Counted from the first letter of the stretch, positions 36,303-45,533 are shown. The stretch is DNA of 64,000 bases from Lewinellaceae bacterium (GCA_020636445.1 JACJXV010000020.1:1-64000); one strand, 5' to 3'. A program made the numbers and translations. The notes: a model not told the origin generated them from the letters alone.

Positions 36303-36325
36303 TTATCCACATGAGCTGTGGATAA
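36303..36325. promoter_or_regulatory. inverted pair of consensus DnaA boxes upstream of smc
   Basis: TTATCCACA at 36303-36311 and its exact complement TGTGGATAA at 36317-36325, separated by 5 bases. Both are perfect matches to the E. coli DnaA box. A one-mismatch box (TTCTCCACA on the minus strand) is at 36284-36292 and a two-mismatch form at 36334-36342. They fill most of the 78-base gap between smc and the gene upstream of it. Confidence 0.7.
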
Positions 36326-36326
36326 C

Positions 36327-36605
36327 TCATTTGTTTTCCACGCCAGGGATAATATCATCCTGGTTATTCACTAAATGGTCTTCCAGCAGTGGACCCGAGA
36401 GCCGGTCGCGGCAGCGCTCACAGTGCGCCAGATGAAATACAACGTGCCTATAACCCTGGGATTCCCGGGGGAGCTTTTTGAATAAATAAGCCTGGAGTAA
36501 ATTATCCTCAGGACAGGCATAGCGGTAGCGAAAATCGCGAATCAACTGCCAGATTAAGGCAAGTATTACCGGGGAACCAATCAGCAATAACCAAAGCCAA
36601 AGCAT
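36327..36605 (-). CDS. small membrane protein with CxxC motif
   Basis: 92 aa. N-terminal membrane helix (2-21), then a soluble part with HLAHCERCRDRL (about 59-70), a His/Cys cluster like a small zinc finger of the anti-sigma kind. The full zinc set cannot be confirmed because only C31, C62 and C65 plus His residues are seen. It lies between the PLP enzyme (10-base gap) and smc on the minus strand. Function unknown. Confidence 0.6.
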   Translation of the reverse strand: MLWLWLLLIGSPVILALIWQLIRDFRYRYACPEDNLLQAYLFKKLPRESQGYRHVVFHLAHCERCRDRLSGPLLEDHLVNNQDDIIPGVENK

Positions 36606-36615
36606 TAATCCCCGG

Positions 36616-37782
36616 TTAAGCGTTTGCCGTTTGGCGAATTTGTTGCAGACTGTTCATGAGGGCAGCCACATCTGCCTCGGTATTGTATACGTGGGGAGAA
36701 ACCCGGATTGCATTGCCCCGACGGGAAACAAAAACACGGTTTTCCTGGAGCATTGCCTGTAAGGGTTGTAAATCACTATCGGGGGGTAAGTGCAATCCGA
36801 AGAGATGATGAGCTCGCCAGTCAGGGGATTCAATGAAAAGTCCCCAATCCTGTAATTGCCCGAGTACCGGGGCGAATAAAGACTCACAATAAGCCTGGAT
36901 GTTCGCCGGTTGCCATGCCAATAATTGCTCGATGGCTTTAATCAGCATCGGGATGAGCTGAAAATTACTGTGCTCCCCGACGGAATAGCGTGCTGCTCCG
37001 TGTTGATATTGATCCTGATAGTTGACTAATTTGGAAAAATCTTCACTTCCAAAGCGATTTATCCAATTTTCTTCCAGCGGAATTCCCGTGTCCATTGCCG
37101 GGCCGTAATAAGCAATACCCAGTGAATAGGGCCCCATTAACCATTTATACCCGCCGCAAACCAGTGCATCTGGCTGTAATGCCTCAACGTCAACGGGTAA
37201 AGCGCCCACCGACTGCGTTCCATCGATAACCAGCCAGGCACCTACTTCCCGGGTTCGCTGCCGGATCGACATCAGATCAAACAGGGTTCCATCCGTCCAA
37301 TGGACATTACCAATGGCGACAGCTGCTGTATGCTCGTCAATAGCTTCCAGCAATGCTGCATTCCATTCCATACCCCGTTGTTGACTGCGTGGGGCAGAAA
37401 CCATCTTAATTGTCGCCCCTACCCGATCTGCTTCCCGCTGCCAGGGATAAACATTGCTGGGGAATTGTCCTTCAACCATGACAATATTTTGCCCTGCTCG
37501 CAAAGGTAAATTTCGCGCCACCGTGGATAAACCATAGGACGCGGAGGGAATGATGGCTATCCGATCGGGATCAGCAGCATGAATCAAACGGGCGGCCAGG
37601 CGACGCAACCGCTTGGCTGGTTCAAAAAAGTCGACAATTTGTAGTTCCCAGGGAGTTGTTTTTCGGGTCAAGGCCTGATGACCTGCTGCTTCTACCGCCA
37701 GCAACTGAGGCGACATATAAGCACAGTTCAGGTAATGGATGTCGTCGGGAATGGCAAACAAATGTCGCTGGCAACTTAACAT
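36616..37782 (-). CDS. class V aminotransferase-fold PLP enzyme
   Basis: 388 aa from the ATG at 37782 (LSCQRHLFAIPDDIHYLNCAYMSP); a longer form from 37815 adds 11 residues. Fold type I PLP enzyme of the cysteine desulphurase/kynureninase group: SASYGLSTVA for phosphate binding, DGTQSVGALPVDV with the cofactor Asp, and GGYKWLMGPY with the Schiff-base Lys. No desulphurase Cys loop is evident. The substrate cannot be told. The next gene is 10 bases downstream. Confidence 0.88.
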   Translation of the reverse strand: MLSCQRHLFAIPDDIHYLNCAYMSPQLLAVEAAGHQALTRKTTPWELQIVDFFEPAKRLRRLAARLIHAADPDRIAIIPSASYGLSTVARNLPLRAGQNIVMVEGQFPSNVYPWQREADRVGATIKMVSAPRSQQRGMEWNAALLEAIDEHTAAVAIGNVHWTDGTLFDLMSIRQRTREVGAWLVIDGTQSVGALPVDVEALQPDALVCGGYKWLMGPYSLGIAYYGPAMDTGIPLEENWINRFGSEDFSKLVNYQDQYQHGAARYSVGEHSNFQLIPMLIKAIEQLLAWQPANIQAYCESLFAPVLGQLQDWGLFIESPDWRAHHLFGLHLPPDSDLQPLQAMLQENRVFVSRRGNAIRVSPHVYNTEADVAALMNSLQQIRQTANA

Positions 37783-37850
37783 GGCTTCTTTTTTCAGGTG
37801 TTCCAAGATAAGCAATTCTGAAACCTATCACTATTAAACTTGCCATGAAG

Positions 37851-38003
37851 TAAGTGATGGGTCATTATTATTTGTTCAGTGCAATTTTGGGGTTCAACAA
37901 GGCAAAAAACGCAGGCGACGCAGCGCGTCGGCGAGGCTTTTTAACGAAGTGGAAGCCCAAAAGGGCCTGAAATAAGGTATAGATAATGTTGTCCCATCAC
38001 TTA
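37851..38003. repeat. inverted-repeat-bounded intergenic repeat element, copy 2
   Basis: Bounded by 11-bp inverted repeats TAAGTGATGGG (37851-37861) and CCCATCACTTA (37993-38003), whose sequence differs from those of copy 1. The core at 37896-37951 matches copy 1: AAGGCAAAAAACGCAG, a GACGC...GCGTC stem and GGCGAGGCTTTTTAACGAAGTG. Total length 153 bp against 161 bp in copy 1. Confidence 0.75.
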
Positions 38004-38087
38004 ATGAGGTAGAATAGCTATTACGAAAAAGAGGAGCCTACTCGCGCAGGCCCCTCCAAAAGTTGTTACGACATATATTGACCTTCG

Positions 38088-39404
38088 CTAAAACTGGTAA
38101 GACATCCCCAACCAAAGGTTGGTATCTCGCAGTTGATACTCGGGTAAAGACAGCCGATCCTGCCATGCCCGATGCACACGAAGTTGAATCATCCAATCAG
38201 CATTGAGCTGGTAGCCAAGTCCTATTCCATAAGCCAGCCCCCAGTCCTTAAAAAGTTGCTTATTAATTGAAGTTCCCTTTTCACCATTTAACAAGGTGAC
38301 TTTGGGGACTTCAGTAACAAAGGAAGGTTGAAAAACCCCCAGTAAAACATCTTCCTGGCGGGTAGTCTGCAGCAAATAATCCCATTGCACCCCAGCCGAA
38401 AGCTGCCAGCGACCTCCTGGATTCCATTGCAAACGCAGGGGAACATATATCGCCTGATTAGTCACCATGAGATTACGAGGCAAAGCTTCTTCATTTACCC
38501 TGTTTCCAGCCGGGCTGCTTTGTGGGTTGTCCAAAGCAATTGTGCCTTTTTCACTACCTTCCTGCCCCAGCGTATTGATAAGTGTCCGATAACCAAGGCC
38601 CGTAACCAGCGACCAGCGCCGTAAAGGGGTAAAGGCTATTGTCAGTCCAGCCTGTGCGCCGGCTGGCAGTGCCTGAGGTGTGACCAGTGCTCCTGCTTCT
38701 ACGCCAAAAGAAAAGCGCTTGGGAAACGCAGTATTGTGAGACCTAGTGGCGTTCTTGTCGGGAGAAAAGCGTATGTCTTCCCAGCCTGGCAGGTCCAGCA
38801 ATCGGGGCCCCGGTCGTTCGAGCGAAGCTACACTATGCATTCCAATGCGCTGCATAGAGGAATTATCACCAGGCTCTGGCGCAATGTTATCGGTGATAGT
38901 CTTCTGGGCTCCGGAATCAACTGGTAAGATTTCCCAAACGGGAGTTTTCCCAGCAGGACTATTATGCATCGCCTGCGGCTCGGCGTTTTTGCTGGACAAA
39001 GAATCTATCTGCCGCCAAGAATGTGGTGTTTTTTTCACGCCAACGGCAGGAAGGGGTCGGACAGGAGACTCCTGCCCCCCTTCGCTAAGCCGGGCGTTTG
39101 GGGTGAGTCTTACAGACTCGTTCAAGGGATTAATGGGGGGTGCTGGGGTATTATTAATTGGGTCGGCCCCTACCGTCTTCGTAGGGGATAAAATGCTTTC
39201 TGAAGAAATAGGCAGCTTTGTTTCTTGCTCGATAGCTGTCACCGGCCACCATAACCATACCAGGGAGGCAATTCCTAGCAGTCCGGGGAAGATCCACCAG
39301 AGCAGGCCTCTACGCCGGCGCTGGGGTAGTTCCCGATCCAGGACTTTCCGCATTTCTTCCCAGGCAAAGTCCATGAATTCCTCATCCGTGTACTTATCCT
39401 GCAT
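38088..39404 (-). CDS. membrane-anchored protein with C-terminal outer-membrane-type beta-barrel, probable anti-sigma partner
   Basis: 438 aa. The N-terminal 32 residues are charged and would be cytosolic; a membrane helix spans 33-54 (GLLWWIFPGLLGIASLVWLWW); a long Pro/Ser/Thr-rich linker covers 60-225; the last 210 residues have alternating aromatic strands (FSFGVEAGALV to LWLGMSYQF, ending in Phe) like an OmpA/PorP-type 8-strand barrel. It overlaps the sigma gene by 11 bases, the usual arrangement of an anti-sigma factor. How one chain spans both membranes is unclear. Confidence 0.75.
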   Translation of the reverse strand: MQDKYTDEEFMDFAWEEMRKVLDRELPQRRRRGLLWWIFPGLLGIASLVWLWWPVTAIEQETKLPISSESILSPTKTVGADPINNTPAPPINPLNESVRLTPNARLSEGGQESPVRPLPAVGVKKTPHSWRQIDSLSSKNAEPQAMHNSPAGKTPVWEILPVDSGAQKTITDNIAPEPGDNSSMQRIGMHSVASLERPGPRLLDLPGWEDIRFSPDKNATRSHNTAFPKRFSFGVEAGALVTPQALPAGAQAGLTIAFTPLRRWSLVTGLGYRTLINTLGQEGSEKGTIALDNPQSSPAGNRVNEEALPRNLMVTNQAIYVPLRLQWNPGGRWQLSAGVQWDYLLQTTRQEDVLLGVFQPSFVTEVPKVTLLNGEKGTSINKQLFKDWGLAYGIGLGYQLNADWMIQLRVHRAWQDRLSLPEYQLRDTNLWLGMSYQF

Positions 39405-39960
39405 AATTTTGATTATTATGATGGTGCCGGTTAATTAATTCCTTTAGTTGCTTACGTGCCATTGCCAGGTGCCACTTTGATGTACCTTCACTCATATCCA
39501 GCATTTTGCCGATTTCCGTATGCGTATATCCTTCAATGGCAAATAATTGAAAAACCTCCCGGCTGATCTTGGGCAGTCTATCAACTAAGCGTAAGACATC
39601 CTCCATATATAAATTGCTCAGCGCAGTCGAGCGGGTGGGTGCATCTCGTCCTTCGAGGTCTAACCAGGGTACGGGTTGTGTTTTTTGCCGGAAATAGTCA
39701 GAAAGACAGTGAAAAACAATGCGCCGTATCCACCCTTCCAATGACCCGTTGAAACTGAATGTGTCTATTTTTTTAAACACACGTAAAAAGCCGTTATTGA
39801 TAATCTCCAAAGCCGTTTCCCGATCCGTTGTGTAGCGTTGGCACATTCGCAACATCGTTGGAAAATAGCGCCGATATAACAACTCCTGGCTGTACCGGTC
39901 ATTACGGACACAGCCAGCAACAAGTTCCTGGTCAGACTTTTCGGCGGATGATTTAATCAT
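39394..39960 (-). CDS. ECF-type RNA polymerase sigma factor
   Basis: 188 aa. Sigma-70 region 2 (about 12-80, YSQELLYRRYFPTMLRMCQRY and RVFKKIDTFSFNGSLEGWIRRI) and region 4 (about 120-175, LPKISREVFQLFAIEGYTHTEIGKMLDMSEGTSKWHLAMARKQL), the two-domain layout of extracytoplasmic function sigma factors. Its stop lies inside the start of the membrane/barrel gene, indicating coupled translation and a probable regulatory partner. Downstream of pgi on the same strand with a 257-base gap. Confidence 0.95.
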   Translation of the reverse strand: MIKSSAEKSDQELVAGCVRNDRYSQELLYRRYFPTMLRMCQRYTTDRETALEIINNGFLRVFKKIDTFSFNGSLEGWIRRIVFHCLSDYFRQKTQPVPWLDLEGRDAPTRSTALSNLYMEDVLRLVDRLPKISREVFQLFAIEGYTHTEIGKMLDMSEGTSKWHLAMARKQLKELINRHHHNNQNYAG

Positions 39961-40217
39961 TAATCCGGCTATGATTTCAGGCAGGTATAAAGCCTACCAA
40001 TCAGAATTACCTTATCAGACAGCGGAACGATGACATCGGGTTGGAAAAAAGGATGTTTTTTTTCAAAAAACCTAAACACGGGTAACCAGGATACGCATTA
40101 CAATAAAGAACTGGCCATAAGACTATGGCACAAGTCCAACAAAACCAGGCCCTTAGTTACCCATATTCAGCTGCTGGGCCTAATTTCCCTAAAAAAACCG
40201 TCCGACCTGTTTTTTGC

Positions 40218-41870
40218 TTATTCCCGGGTCGCCTTATACCAATTGATGAGTCCACGGGTCGAGCTATCATGACTGGTAATCGGCGTTTCATCTGATAGTT
40301 CAGGGAGAATTTTATTGGCTAATTGTTTCCCCAATTCTACCCCCCACTGGTCAAAACTGTAAATATTCCATATAACCCCCTGAACAAAGATTTTGTGTTC
40401 ATACAATGCAATTAATTGCCCCAGGGTATAGGGGGAAACCTGCTTTACCAGGATGGAGTTCGTAGGTTTGTTTCCAGCAAAAACCTTGAAGGGAAGCAGT
40501 TTTTCTAAGGCCTCTCCCTGCATTCCAGCTTGCGTAAGCTCAGCTCTGGCTTCGGCTTCCGTTTTACCGTTCATAAGGGCTTCTGTCTGCGCGAAAAAGT
40601 TCGCCAGCAATTTCAAATGATGGTCGCCAATGGGATTATGGCTGATGGCTGGTGCTATAAAGTCACAGGGTATCAACTTAGTTCCCTGATGAATCAGCTG
40701 ATAGAAAGCGTGCTGGCCATTTGTTCCTGGTTCGCCCCAGATGACCGGGCCTGTTTGGTAAGAAACCGGTTTCCCATTGCGATCTACAGATTTGCCATTG
40801 CTCTCCATATTTCCCTGTTGGAAATACGCAGCGAAGCGATGTAGATACTGGTCATAGGGCAAGATAGCTTCTGATTCAGCACCCCAGAAATTATTGTACC
40901 ACACACCAATAAGGGCCAGCGTTACGGGAAGGTTTTCTGCGAGTGGAGCCGTGCGGAAATGTTCATCCATCGCATGAAATCCCCACAACAGTTGTTCGAA
41001 TGCAGCGAACCCAATGGTGCAGGCAATAGAAAGGCCGATAGCACTCGTCAGGGAATAGCGCCCCCCAACCCAATCCCAAAAGGCGAACATATTGGCTGGG
41101 TCAATGCCAAATGCCTCTACAGCGCTGGCATTAGTACTTAAGGCTGCGAAGTGGCAGGCAATATGTGATTCATCCCCGGTAGCTTGTAAAAACCATTCCC
41201 GTGCCGTAAAGGCATTCGTCATGGTTTCCTGGGTAGTGAAGGTTTTGGAGGCGATCAGGAAAAGTGTCGTTTCGGGGTTCACCCGCTGCAGGGTCTCTGC
41301 GATGTGTGTCCCATCCACATTGGAAACGAAATGCACCTGCATTCCTTTGCGCCAATAGGGGCGCAGTGCTTCGGTAACCATCACCGGACCTAAATCCGAC
41401 CCGCCGATACCAATATTGACAATATCGGTAATAGGAAGACCGGTATACCCTTTCCATTCTCCGGCCAGAACCCGCTCACTAAAGTTTTTCATTTGTGCCA
41501 ACACAGCATTGATAGCGGGCATCACGTCTTCGCCGTCTACCAGAATAGGGCGATTCGAACGGTTGCGCAAAGCAATATGCAAGACGGATCGATTCTCAGT
41601 GACATTGATCTTTTCCCCGCTAAACATCGCTTCAATTGCTTCCGGCAGGTTGCACTCGACGGCTAATTGCTGGAGAAGTTCCAGGGTTTCCTCGCTGATA
41701 ATATTTTTGGAGTAGTCAATTAAAATGCCGTCTACCTCCCGGGAAAACCGGGCAAACCGGTCAGCATCCTGATTAAACAAACCCCGCAGATGGGTGTCCT
41801 TTATTTGGTTGTGATGTTGGGCTAGAGCAGCCCAGGCGGCCGTTTCCGTCGGGTTCTGATTCTTTAACAT
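40218..41870 (-). CDS. pgi: glucose-6-phosphate isomerase
   Basis: 550 aa, full length. It interconverts glucose 6-phosphate and fructose 6-phosphate. Family signatures: GIGGSDLGPVMV (sugar phosphate loop), the SKTFTTQETMTNA region, the DWVGGRYSLTSAIG signature 1, NGQHAFYQLIHQG and the C-terminal SYDQWGVELGK-like segment (written SFDQWGVELGKQLA). Catalytic Glu and His are present (ESNGKSVD, GQHAF). Monocistronic; a weak GC hairpin (AGGCCC/GGGCCT) lies downstream at about 40149-40181. Confidence 0.97.
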   Translation of the reverse strand: MLKNQNPTETAAWAALAQHHNQIKDTHLRGLFNQDADRFARFSREVDGILIDYSKNIISEETLELLQQLAVECNLPEAIEAMFSGEKINVTENRSVLHIALRNRSNRPILVDGEDVMPAINAVLAQMKNFSERVLAGEWKGYTGLPITDIVNIGIGGSDLGPVMVTEALRPYWRKGMQVHFVSNVDGTHIAETLQRVNPETTLFLIASKTFTTQETMTNAFTAREWFLQATGDESHIACHFAALSTNASAVEAFGIDPANMFAFWDWVGGRYSLTSAIGLSIACTIGFAAFEQLLWGFHAMDEHFRTAPLAENLPVTLALIGVWYNNFWGAESEAILPYDQYLHRFAAYFQQGNMESNGKSVDRNGKPVSYQTGPVIWGEPGTNGQHAFYQLIHQGTKLIPCDFIAPAISHNPIGDHHLKLLANFFAQTEALMNGKTEAEARAELTQAGMQGEALEKLLPFKVFAGNKPTNSILVKQVSPYTLGQLIALYEHKIFVQGVIWNIYSFDQWGVELGKQLANKILPELSDETPITSHDSSTRGLINWYKATRE

Positions 41871-42036
41871 AGTAGTCTTGCGTCATTTTTCCGCGCAAAG
41901 ATCGGTAATTTTTTTCCACTTATCTGCAGTGGCAGTCGAAATTCCCTTTTGATAAAAATCAGGTGAAAGAAGTGACACTCGTCACTTCCCTGGAGGGGTA
42001 TTAACTGCTACCTTACTTCTAGTAAAAAGTCCGGCT

Positions 42037-42870
42037 ATGAAAAAGATATTAGTGCCCACCGATTTTTCCGATACAGCTAAGTGTGCCTTAGGTTATGCCC
42101 GCCATTTGGCCGAATTATGGCCTGATGCGGCCATTGATGTCGTTCATTTGTACCTTCCGGCAACGGCGGCCGAATATCCTAACATTGTCGCACCGGTTCC
42201 TGAATTAATCAAGGCGCGTGAAGACAGCCTGAAGTTGTTTCTGCAGGAAAGTGAGGCCGACTGTGCCGGACAGGTCGCTGTGAAAATTCCTGTTAATGCC
42301 GAACTGCGCATAGGTTTTCCGGCAGATGAAATCGTAGCTGAATCCAGTAATTATGATCTTATTGTCATGGGCACCACGGGTGAGAATGACCTGCTTGACA
42401 ATTTGTTTGGTTCTGTTTCCAGTTTAGTGGCTCGTAAGGCCAGTTGTCCAGTGATTCTGGTTCCCCGGCTCGTAGAATTCTCGCCAATAAACCATATCCT
42501 GTTTGCCAGTAATTATGAATCTGCCGAAGATAAAATGCTGGACAAACTGATTGCTTTCAATGAATCCTTTAAGGCTACCGTTCATTTTGTCCATGTTCGG
42601 GAAGAAAAAGACCAATCTTACAGCCGGACAATGGAAGATATTTTCCAGGATTTATTCCGCAAAGGAGAGCCTTCTTTTGCTTTTGAAATGGACGAAGTAG
42701 TAGGTGAAAGCATTAGCGATGCCCTAAATACTTATTCAGAAGAGAAGCATATAGATCTGGTTGTCATGGTTGCGCGTAAACGAAGTTTCTGGGATAATTT
42801 TTTCCACCGCAGCCAAACCAAGCGAATGGCTCTTAACACAAAACTTCCCTTGATGGTATTACATTGCTAG
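42037..42870 (+). CDS. tandem universal stress protein
   Basis: 277 aa with two Usp domains (about 1-143 and 150-277). The first has KKILVPTDFSDTAKCAL and an ATP-type GTTGENDLLDNLFGSVSSLVARKASCPVILVP loop; the second is more divergent (VVMVARKRSFWDNFFHRSQTKRMALNTKLPLMVL), lacking the Gly-rich nucleotide motif. Usp proteins respond to starvation and stress. Alone on the plus strand, divergent from pgi, ended by the hairpin at 42919-42957. Confidence 0.93.
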   Translation: MKKILVPTDFSDTAKCALGYARHLAELWPDAAIDVVHLYLPATAAEYPNIVAPVPELIKAREDSLKLFLQESEADCAGQVAVKIPVNAELRIGFPADEIVAESSNYDLIVMGTTGENDLLDNLFGSVSSLVARKASCPVILVPRLVEFSPINHILFASNYESAEDKMLDKLIAFNESFKATVHFVHVREEKDQSYSRTMEDIFQDLFRKGEPSFAFEMDEVVGESISDALNTYSEEKHIDLVVMVARKRSFWDNFFHRSQTKRMALNTKLPLMVLHC

Positions 42871-42918
42871 CCATCGAAAGGATATCAGAGAATAGATCTT
42901 CAACGTTTATACTATTGC

Positions 42919-42957
42919 AGAGCGCCAGGGCGAATAACTTCAAGCCACTGGCGCTCT
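42919..42957. terminator. hairpin between convergent usp and glycosyltransferase genes
   Basis: AGAGCGCCAG (42919-42928) pairs with CTGGCGCTCT (42948-42957) in a 10-bp stem. The plus side is followed by TCTTATGTTTT, a weak T tract. Confidence 0.7.
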
Positions 42958-42993
42958 TCTTATGTTTTCACATCACACAGCTGCTTGCCTGTT

Positions 42994-44709
42994 TTATTCC
43001 TCGATAGTAATCGTATACAGTTTACTTTGCAGGGCGGGTGGATAATTGGCCCAACTCACTCCCAAGGCTAATTGATACTGCCCCCGTAGTGCAGTATCCA
43101 TCTTAAGGGTATAGGCAAACTGCAGCGTTTCACCGGCTGGCCATATCTCGGGTACTGTTTGTATATCCCCCCGCAGGATTTGCATAGTTTGTCCCTCCTG
43201 GAACAGGGTGATGCCCAAATGGAGCGGTAACTGGCCCTGGGTACGATCAATAGCAAAAGGATAGGGATTGGATAAAGTAATTCTCATCGTCAGTTCCTGG
43301 CCAGGCTTTATACTGGTTGCAGGGTTTTGCCAGGCTAATGCCACTTGATTAAAAACCTGCAGTGAATCTATGCTAGTTAATAATTTCAATCGCGTACCCA
43401 GGGTAACGGTATCACAAGCGTAACAGGGGACGGGTGAACAACCTTTACAAGGAGAGCCGATGTAGGTAAGCAACCATACCTGTCTGTCATGAAGTTTTGC
43501 CTCGGCAGCAGCAAGATCAAACTGGTTCTTCCTGTAATATACATCGGTAAACGTATTGACCTCATTGCCAGTGTAAAACGCAAATTTAGAAGGATCCCGG
43601 TAGCTGTCCCAGAATAACACTGGTGAATCCCCTACCCTTTCCTTTAGTGCATTGATCCAGGCCATCTCGTGGAAATTGGATTTAATCCCCAGAAAATTAT
43701 GGATTAGTAAAACCCGAGCTGGCAACAGCAAAGCAAACGTAAGCACCCCCATACGGATAACCCTGCGGGCATACACAGGATCCTCGCTACCGTAGGTGAA
43801 GGCAAAAACAATGAGCGGAATGGCAGCCACCAGTGTCCACTGTGGTTCCACATGGCCTTTGGTTGTCGACCAAAGAAAGAAAGCCCAGAACCCCCAGATC
43901 GTCCAGCGCATTGCACGAAGCAAGGGGTTGGAAGTAGTTGTTTTAAGTAAGGATTTTATCAAAAACGGGAAAAGCAAAGGACTGAAAATAACCACCTGAT
44001 TTAGCAGATAGGTTAGCGTATGCTTTAATTCATAGGGATCATTACGTCCCTTCAGGTGATACCGAAAGGAAGGAAAGTCGTGGGTATACTGCCAATAGAG
44101 GTGCGGCATAAATAATAGCGCACCCAGGACCCCGGCCAGATAAAATCGGGGCATTTTCCATAAGCGGGCATTTGACAAAACCGTAAAGGCGATGACCAAT
44201 ATCCCATGATATTTACTGTAAAGCAACCCTGCCATTACGATCGCCCAAAGCAGGGTGAGCCCCCAGGTGGGTTTTTCAAGCCAGCGTCGGTAACAACTAA
44301 AAAAGGCCAGCGTAAAAAACAATAATGGGCTGTCAGGAGTAGCAATAAACCCATAAACCTGCAGTAAGGGCATGCCTAAAATCAGGGCTAACAGCAATAC
44401 CTGCTCCTGCGGCTTTCGGGGTCGCCCCACCAGGTCCCAAAGGAGCACAGCGGAGGCAATAAACAAGAGTATCGTTCCTAACCTAACCCCCAATTCATTC
44501 GCAAATAAGGCAAACCCCCAGCGAATTAGCACAGCGATGGCCGGGGGGTGATCAAAATAACCCCAATCCAGCTGCCGGGAGTAGATCCAGTAGTAAGCCT
44601 CATCAGGATCAAGTTCTGTCAGCCAGGCCTGTATGACATTCAGGACGAGCAAAAGACCAAGGCCCAATGGCCAATACCCCCACTTGCTGACCACTTTCTT
44701 CAATACCAT
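42994..44709 (-). CDS. GT39/ArnT-like membrane glycosyltransferase
   Basis: 571 aa. About eleven to twelve membrane helices in residues 10-385 and the lumenal acidic motif ELDPDEAYYWIYSRQLDWGYFDHPP (about 32-56) typical of the dolichyl-phosphate-mannose mannosyltransferase/ArnT family, which use polyprenyl-linked sugars. The last 180 residues are soluble, with a Cys cluster (GSPCKGCSPVPCYACDTV, about 418-435) and a beta-rich part. Acceptor unknown. Its start overlaps the upstream lipoprotein's stop by one base, so they are translated together. Confidence 0.85.
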   Translation of the reverse strand: MVLKKVVSKWGYWPLGLGLLLVLNVIQAWLTELDPDEAYYWIYSRQLDWGYFDHPPAIAVLIRWGFALFANELGVRLGTILLFIASAVLLWDLVGRPRKPQEQVLLLALILGMPLLQVYGFIATPDSPLLFFTLAFFSCYRRWLEKPTWGLTLLWAIVMAGLLYSKYHGILVIAFTVLSNARLWKMPRFYLAGVLGALLFMPHLYWQYTHDFPSFRYHLKGRNDPYELKHTLTYLLNQVVIFSPLLFPFLIKSLLKTTTSNPLLRAMRWTIWGFWAFFLWSTTKGHVEPQWTLVAAIPLIVFAFTYGSEDPVYARRVIRMGVLTFALLLPARVLLIHNFLGIKSNFHEMAWINALKERVGDSPVLFWDSYRDPSKFAFYTGNEVNTFTDVYYRKNQFDLAAAEAKLHDRQVWLLTYIGSPCKGCSPVPCYACDTVTLGTRLKLLTSIDSLQVFNQVALAWQNPATSIKPGQELTMRITLSNPYPFAIDRTQGQLPLHLGITLFQEGQTMQILRGDIQTVPEIWPAGETLQFAYTLKMDTALRGQYQLALGVSWANYPPALQSKLYTITIEE

Positions 44710-45494
44710 TATTTTTTACGAATAGCTGTTAAATCGGCATTAGAAAGGACAAATTCCGTAGGGCCTACCACATAGGGGCCTACTTCATAGGTATTGTAAT
44801 ACAGGTAAATACCATTTTGTTGGATCGCAAAATTTGCCGGCAGCTGAAAGTCTCCATCCCAAAAGAATCCTTGTTCATTCAAGGTTGCGTTCGGATCGAG
44901 TTCCCGAACAGCCCGAAAAGATTTTTCGGCAAGTTGCTTAAACTTCTCCATGTCGGTGATGAAGTCGGTAAGCTGGAATAATTTCCCGGTTTTCGGGTCA
45001 AAATTAAGGAGAGAGGAATAACTATTCGGGTGCGCGCCTCCGGTGTAGGAATAATTATCGAGTTCTACGGAAAGCACCTCACCAGAAGAATACAACACTT
45101 TGCCGGTGGTAGATAGTGTCCAGGCGCCGGCAAATTCAAACTCCTGCCCGAAGGTCTGGTAGTTTTGTAAAAAAGTATCCGCCAGCGCCTCCAGGGAAAC
45201 TTCGTCCACGGGCATGTCCGCTTCGCCCGAAATTAAAGCCGTTTTTACGTAATGCAGGATGGTATCATTGATCGCCTTTACTGCAGCCGGGTTACCTCCT
45301 TCAATCAGAGGGTAACTAACTTCAAAGGTAGCGCAATAGGTGCTATCGCCCTGGCAACCTTCTGAGCCACGCTGAAAGGAATAGGATCCAATCTTTAAAG
45401 GAGAAGGGGTCGCGCCCGGATTTACCACGTCTTTTTTACGGCAGGAAATCAGAAGCAGGAACAAACAAGAGAAACCCAGGAGGGAGTAGCGCAT
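44709..45494 (-). CDS. DUF3298/RsiV-like lipoprotein
   Basis: 261 aa. Signal peptide with lipobox ending LLLISC (Cys about 18). Contains a DUF4163-like N-terminal part and the RsiV/DUF3298 region (about 125-250) with YSYTGGAHPNSYSSLLNFD, a family signature. In Bacillus RsiV binds lysozyme, but this form lacks an anti-sigma part and its ligand is unknown. It forms an operon with the GT39-like gene. Confidence 0.88.
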   Translation of the reverse strand: MRYSLLGFSCLFLLLISCRKKDVVNPGATPSPLKIGSYSFQRGSEGCQGDSTYCATFEVSYPLIEGGNPAAVKAINDTILHYVKTALISGEADMPVDEVSLEALADTFLQNYQTFGQEFEFAGAWTLSTTGKVLYSSGEVLSVELDNYSYTGGAHPNSYSSLLNFDPKTGKLFQLTDFITDMEKFKQLAEKSFRAVRELDPNATLNEQGFFWDGDFQLPANFAIQQNGIYLYYNTYEVGPYVVGPTEFVLSNADLTAIRKK

Positions 45495-45525
45495 AATCGT
45501 GTTTTTGGAAGTGTTGGGTGAAGTG

Positions 45526-45533
45526 CAAAGGTA
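45526..45533 (-). promoter_or_regulatory. -7 promoter element of the DUF3298/GT39 operon
   Basis: Minus-strand TACCTTTG, an exact TAnnTTTG match, 31 bases before the lipoprotein start. No clear -33 element. Confidence 0.5.

Noticed and set aside
37500..37540. TTATCCACG on the minus strand as a further DnaA box
   Set aside because: Single one-mismatch match inside a coding region, with no neighbouring boxes.
40149..40181. AGGCCC/GGGCCT stem as the pgi terminator
   Set aside because: Only 6 bp with a long loop and a broken T tract; mentioned under pgi only.
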